This document shows, one piece after another, positions 62,182 to 64,000 of a stretch of 64,000 bases of DNA. This DNA is from Hymenobacter sp. 5317J-9 (lineage in GTDB: Bacteria > Bacteroidota > Bacteroidia > Cytophagales > Hymenobacteraceae). Both the position numbers and the translations under genes were made by a program. Below the pieces are notes generated by a model. That model was given only the letters and a program-made list of their open reading frames with translations, was not told the DNA's origin and ran no database searches. Numbering within the stretch: position 1 is the stretch's first letter; every line of letters starts with the position of its first letter. The stretch spans positions 1,302,001 to 1,366,000 of the forward strand of contig NZ_CP095050.1 of NCBI RefSeq assembly GCF_022921075.1, in the 5' to 3' direction.

Positions 62182-62865
62182 CTAGTGCTTAAAGCCGAGG
62201 CCCAGGTACACCTGAAACACCTGGTTGCGGATGTTGTTGTCGGCCACGGTGGCGCCGGACTTGCTGTTGTACTGCAGCACGGTGCCGTCTTTGTAGATTT
62301 TGCCCAGGCTCCAGTCGAAGCGGGCGCCCAGCTTGGCAAAGCCCAGGCGGGCTTCGGCGCCGGCAATGGCGCCGTAGTCGAGGCTGTTGTAGCCGCGGTC
62401 GGAGAGGCTCACGGTGGCGTCGCCGTCGCGCACGTTGGTGAGCAGCGACACCTGCGGCCCCACGTGAATGCTGAGGGTTTCGGTGAGGTTGCCTACGAAC
62501 AGGATGGGCAGCTCCAGGTAGTCGAGGCGGGTGTCGCGGGTGGCGGTGCCCAGGTAATCGGTGCGGTAGCCCTTGCGCGAGTACAGCAGCTCCACCATCA
62601 GCGAGGCGAAGTTGTTGAAGCCAAACTGCCCGTACACGCCGGCGTGGAAGTCCTTGAGGTTGTCGCGGTTGGTGAACAGGTCGGCGCCCGCGCCCTGGAT
62701 GCTGGCCAGGTTGTAGCCGCCCTTGATGCCAAAGCCGGTGTTGCGCGACTCGGTGCCGTCGCTGGCGGCATAATCGGTGGAAGAGCCCACGCCGGGGCCC
62801 TGCTGGGCGCGCACGGCGGGCGCGGCCGCCAGGGCCAGCGCAAATACGAATACGGCTTTTTTCAT
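62182..62865 (-). CDS. PorT-like outer-membrane beta-barrel protein, copy 1
   Basis: 227 aa with a signal peptide (AVFVFALALAAAPAVRAQQG). Eight-strand barrel pattern: FGIKGGYNLASIQGAGADLF, FHAGVYGQFGFNNFASLMVE, LLYSRKGYRTD, LDYLELPILFVGNLTETLSI and HVGPQVSLL, with a last strand ending in a hydrophobic-plus-aromatic tail (VFQVYLGLGFKH). This is the PorT/OMP_b-brl family common in Bacteroidota. The neighbouring gene at 63008-63631 is a paralogue. Function unknown; likely structural or ligand binding at the outer membrane. Confidence 0.85.
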   Translation of the reverse strand: MKKAVFVFALALAAAPAVRAQQGPGVGSSTDYAASDGTESRNTGFGIKGGYNLASIQGAGADLFTNRDNLKDFHAGVYGQFGFNNFASLMVELLYSRKGYRTDYLGTATRDTRLDYLELPILFVGNLTETLSIHVGPQVSLLTNVRDGDATVSLSDRGYNSLDYGAIAGAEARLGFAKLGARFDWSLGKIYKDGTVLQYNSKSGATVADNNIRNQVFQVYLGLGFKH

Positions 62866-62937
62866 GACAATAGAAAGTAAAATGGCCTCATAGCAAACGG
62901 CCGTTTGCGCCCAAAGTTGCCCGCGTGGCCTGCCGCA

Positions 62938-62982
62938 TCAGCAAAAAAGGAGGCCCCTTCCGGAACCTCCTTTTTTTGCAAG
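62938..62982 (-). terminator. Terminator between the two barrel-protein genes
   Basis: AAAAAAGGAGG pairs with CCTCCTTTTTTT around a GC-rich 12-nt loop. On the minus strand it follows the upstream barrel gene (stop at 63008). Confidence 0.85.
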
Positions 62983-63007
62983 CCAAACGCTAAGCAGCCG
63001 CAAGGCC

Positions 63008-63631
63008 TTATTGCGTGAAGCCAAAGCCCAGGTACACCTGGAACACGTTGTTGTACACCTTGGCGTCTTTAGCAATCTTGGTCAGGCCCAGGTTGTAGCG
63101 GGCGCCCAGGCGGGCCGGGCCGATGCGGTATTCCAATCCGCCCACGCCCGAGAGGTCGAAGCTCTTGAATCCGTTGTCGTTGATGTCGAGGTCTTTGTCG
63201 CCCGACACCACTTTGGTCAGCACCGAGGCCTGCGGGCCGATGTGGAAGCTGAAGGCGTCGGTGATGTTGCCCACGTAGAGCACTGGCACCGACAGGTAAT
63301 CGAGGCGCAGGTTGTCGACGCCGTCGGTGAACTTGGTGCCCTGGCGCGAATACAGCGCTTCTACCTGAATGGAGGAGAAGTCGTTGAACCCAAACTGCCC
63401 GTAGAGGCCGGCGTGGAAGGTGTTGGAGCTACTGCGGCCCGAGCCGGCGTCGTCACCGTACACGTTGGCCAGGTTGTAGCCGCCCTTCACGCCAAAGCCG
63501 GTGTTGCCCGATTCGGTGGTGGCGCCGCCGGTGTAGTCTTTGGAAGAAAGCGCGCCGCCCGGCGCTGCCTGGGCAAAAGCAGCCGGAGACGAAGCCACGG
63601 CGAGCAGCAGAAACAGAAGAATCTTTTTCAT
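63008..63631 (-). CDS. PorT-like outer-membrane beta-barrel protein, copy 2
   Basis: 207 aa. Signal peptide ILLFLLLAVASSPAAFAQAA, then the same barrel motifs as copy 1 downstream: FGVKGGYNLANVYGDDAGSG, FHAGLYGQFGFNDFSSIQVE, ALYSRQGTKFTD, LDYLSVPVLYVGNITDAFSF, HIGPQASVL, and the terminal strand FQVYLGFGFTQ. Clearly paralogous to 62182-62865 and probably from a tandem duplication. A terminator separates the two, so each is its own transcript. Confidence 0.87.
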   Translation of the reverse strand: MKKILLFLLLAVASSPAAFAQAAPGGALSSKDYTGGATTESGNTGFGVKGGYNLANVYGDDAGSGRSSSNTFHAGLYGQFGFNDFSSIQVEALYSRQGTKFTDGVDNLRLDYLSVPVLYVGNITDAFSFHIGPQASVLTKVVSGDKDLDINDNGFKSFDLSGVGGLEYRIGPARLGARYNLGLTKIAKDAKVYNNVFQVYLGFGFTQ

Positions 63632-63823
63632 GAGTGAAAGAAAGGGGTAAGGGAAAGCAAAAGCTCGGGAAGATGACTATTCCCGCTTGCCCCTATACTT
63701 TCCCGGGGCCAGAAAGTTGCCGCGGCTGCGCAGTACGGCCAAATAAAATGACCACCCGGTGCGCTTTGCCAGCCGTCGGGCCTTACCTTTGGGGCCGCGC
63801 AGCCGCTAGGCCGCGCGCATTCT

Positions 63824-63898
63824 GGGGTGTTAGCTCAGTTGGTTCAGAGCGCCACCCTGACACGGTGGAGGTCGATGGTTCGAGCCCATTACACCTCA
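63824..63898 (+). tRNA. tRNA-Val (anticodon GAC)
   Basis: 75-base cloverleaf: acceptor stem GGGGTGT with ACACCTC, D-arm GCTC/GAGC, anticodon stem CCACC/GGTGG with loop CTGACAC (anticodon GAC, reads GTC/GTT valine codons), variable AGGTC, and T-arm GATGG/CCATT with loop TTCGAGC. Discriminator A; CCA is not encoded. A terminator follows directly. Confidence 0.96.
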
Positions 63899-63902
63899 CG
63901 GG

Positions 63903-63936
63903 AAGCCCCTATGCAGCGCGCGTAGGGGCTTTTTCT
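63903..63936 (+). terminator. Terminator of the tRNA-Val gene
   Basis: AAGCCCCTA pairs with TAGGGGCTT around a GC-rich loop, then a run of T residues (63930-63934). Confidence 0.88.
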
Positions 63937-64000
63937 ATGGTTGGCCCCCGGTTTTGCCCCCGGTGCTGGGTTTTTCAAGCGCGTTGGATGGGGTTAGTTG

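Overview
The window is a GC-rich chromosomal segment from a member of the Bacteroidota, most likely Hymenobacter or a close relative in the Cytophagales. The signs are the protein set (T9SS sorting domains, carboxypeptidase-regulatory domain, SHOCT, DUF4126, DUF805 and Uma2 proteins), the TAnnTTTG-type -7 boxes before several genes, the many lipoproteins and outer-membrane barrels, and the dispersed palindromes seen in such genomes. The genus is an inference from gene content and composition. No phage, plasmid, IS element or CRISPR array is visible.

Layout. 1-6.8 kb: an S9 peptidase cut by the left edge, a lipoprotein with a methyltransferase fold, small hypothetical proteins, a SHOCT membrane protein, a Yellow/MRJP-like lipoprotein and a 3D-domain protein. 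7.2-12.8 kb: sucA-sucB (2-oxoglutarate dehydrogenase E1 and E2) with a clear Bacteroidota promoter and a strong terminator, then a Crp/Fnr regulator with an N-terminal cysteine cluster. Their E3 partner lpdA lies at 19.6 kb. 12.8-16 kb: an AT-rich 0.8-kb gap, then three Roadblock/LC7-like genes around a membrane protein with a carboxypeptidase-regulatory domain. This is the most unusual locus. 16-21 kb: DUF4126, an EamA exporter, an M1 aminopeptidase and lpdA. 21-29 kb: two copies of an uncharacterised membrane protein family, a 20/21-bp minisatellite before an AraC regulator, an SDR, a DUF805 gene broken by an amber codon, a YdeI-like protein, a frameshifted DACNV sensor gene, a TPR protein and twin lysine-rich one-helix proteins. 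29-39.4 kb: a cold-shock protein, two rRNA modification enzymes (RlmF, RluF-like), SDRs, DinB, PAP2, aldehyde dehydrogenase and Uma2. 39.4-50 kb: small lipoproteins, a GMC oxidoreductase divergent from a thioesterase, a porin, a second M1 peptidase, an MscS channel and an AraC regulator. 50-57 kb: a Tat cupin, a CBM9/PKD protein, a BLUF photoreceptor beside a PAS histidine kinase, a DJ-1/PfpI protein and an alpha/beta hydrolase lacking its nucleophile serine. 57-64 kb: a degraded M6-like secreted protease whose T9SS tail is cut off by a stop codon, an intact T9SS-tagged protein with an AT-rich insert-like patch, a membrane protein, two OmpA/PorT-type barrels and tRNA-Val(GAC).

How parts work together: SucA, SucB and LpdA make up one TCA-cycle complex. 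The BLUF and PAS kinase genes are adjacent and co-directional, so light may feed a phosphorelay. The three Roadblock proteins plus the membrane protein look like a membrane-linked scaffold with no GTPase gene nearby. Three genes carry disrupting mutations and two hydrolases lack a key catalytic residue, so either this strain is losing secreted or signalling functions here or some of these are assembly errors.
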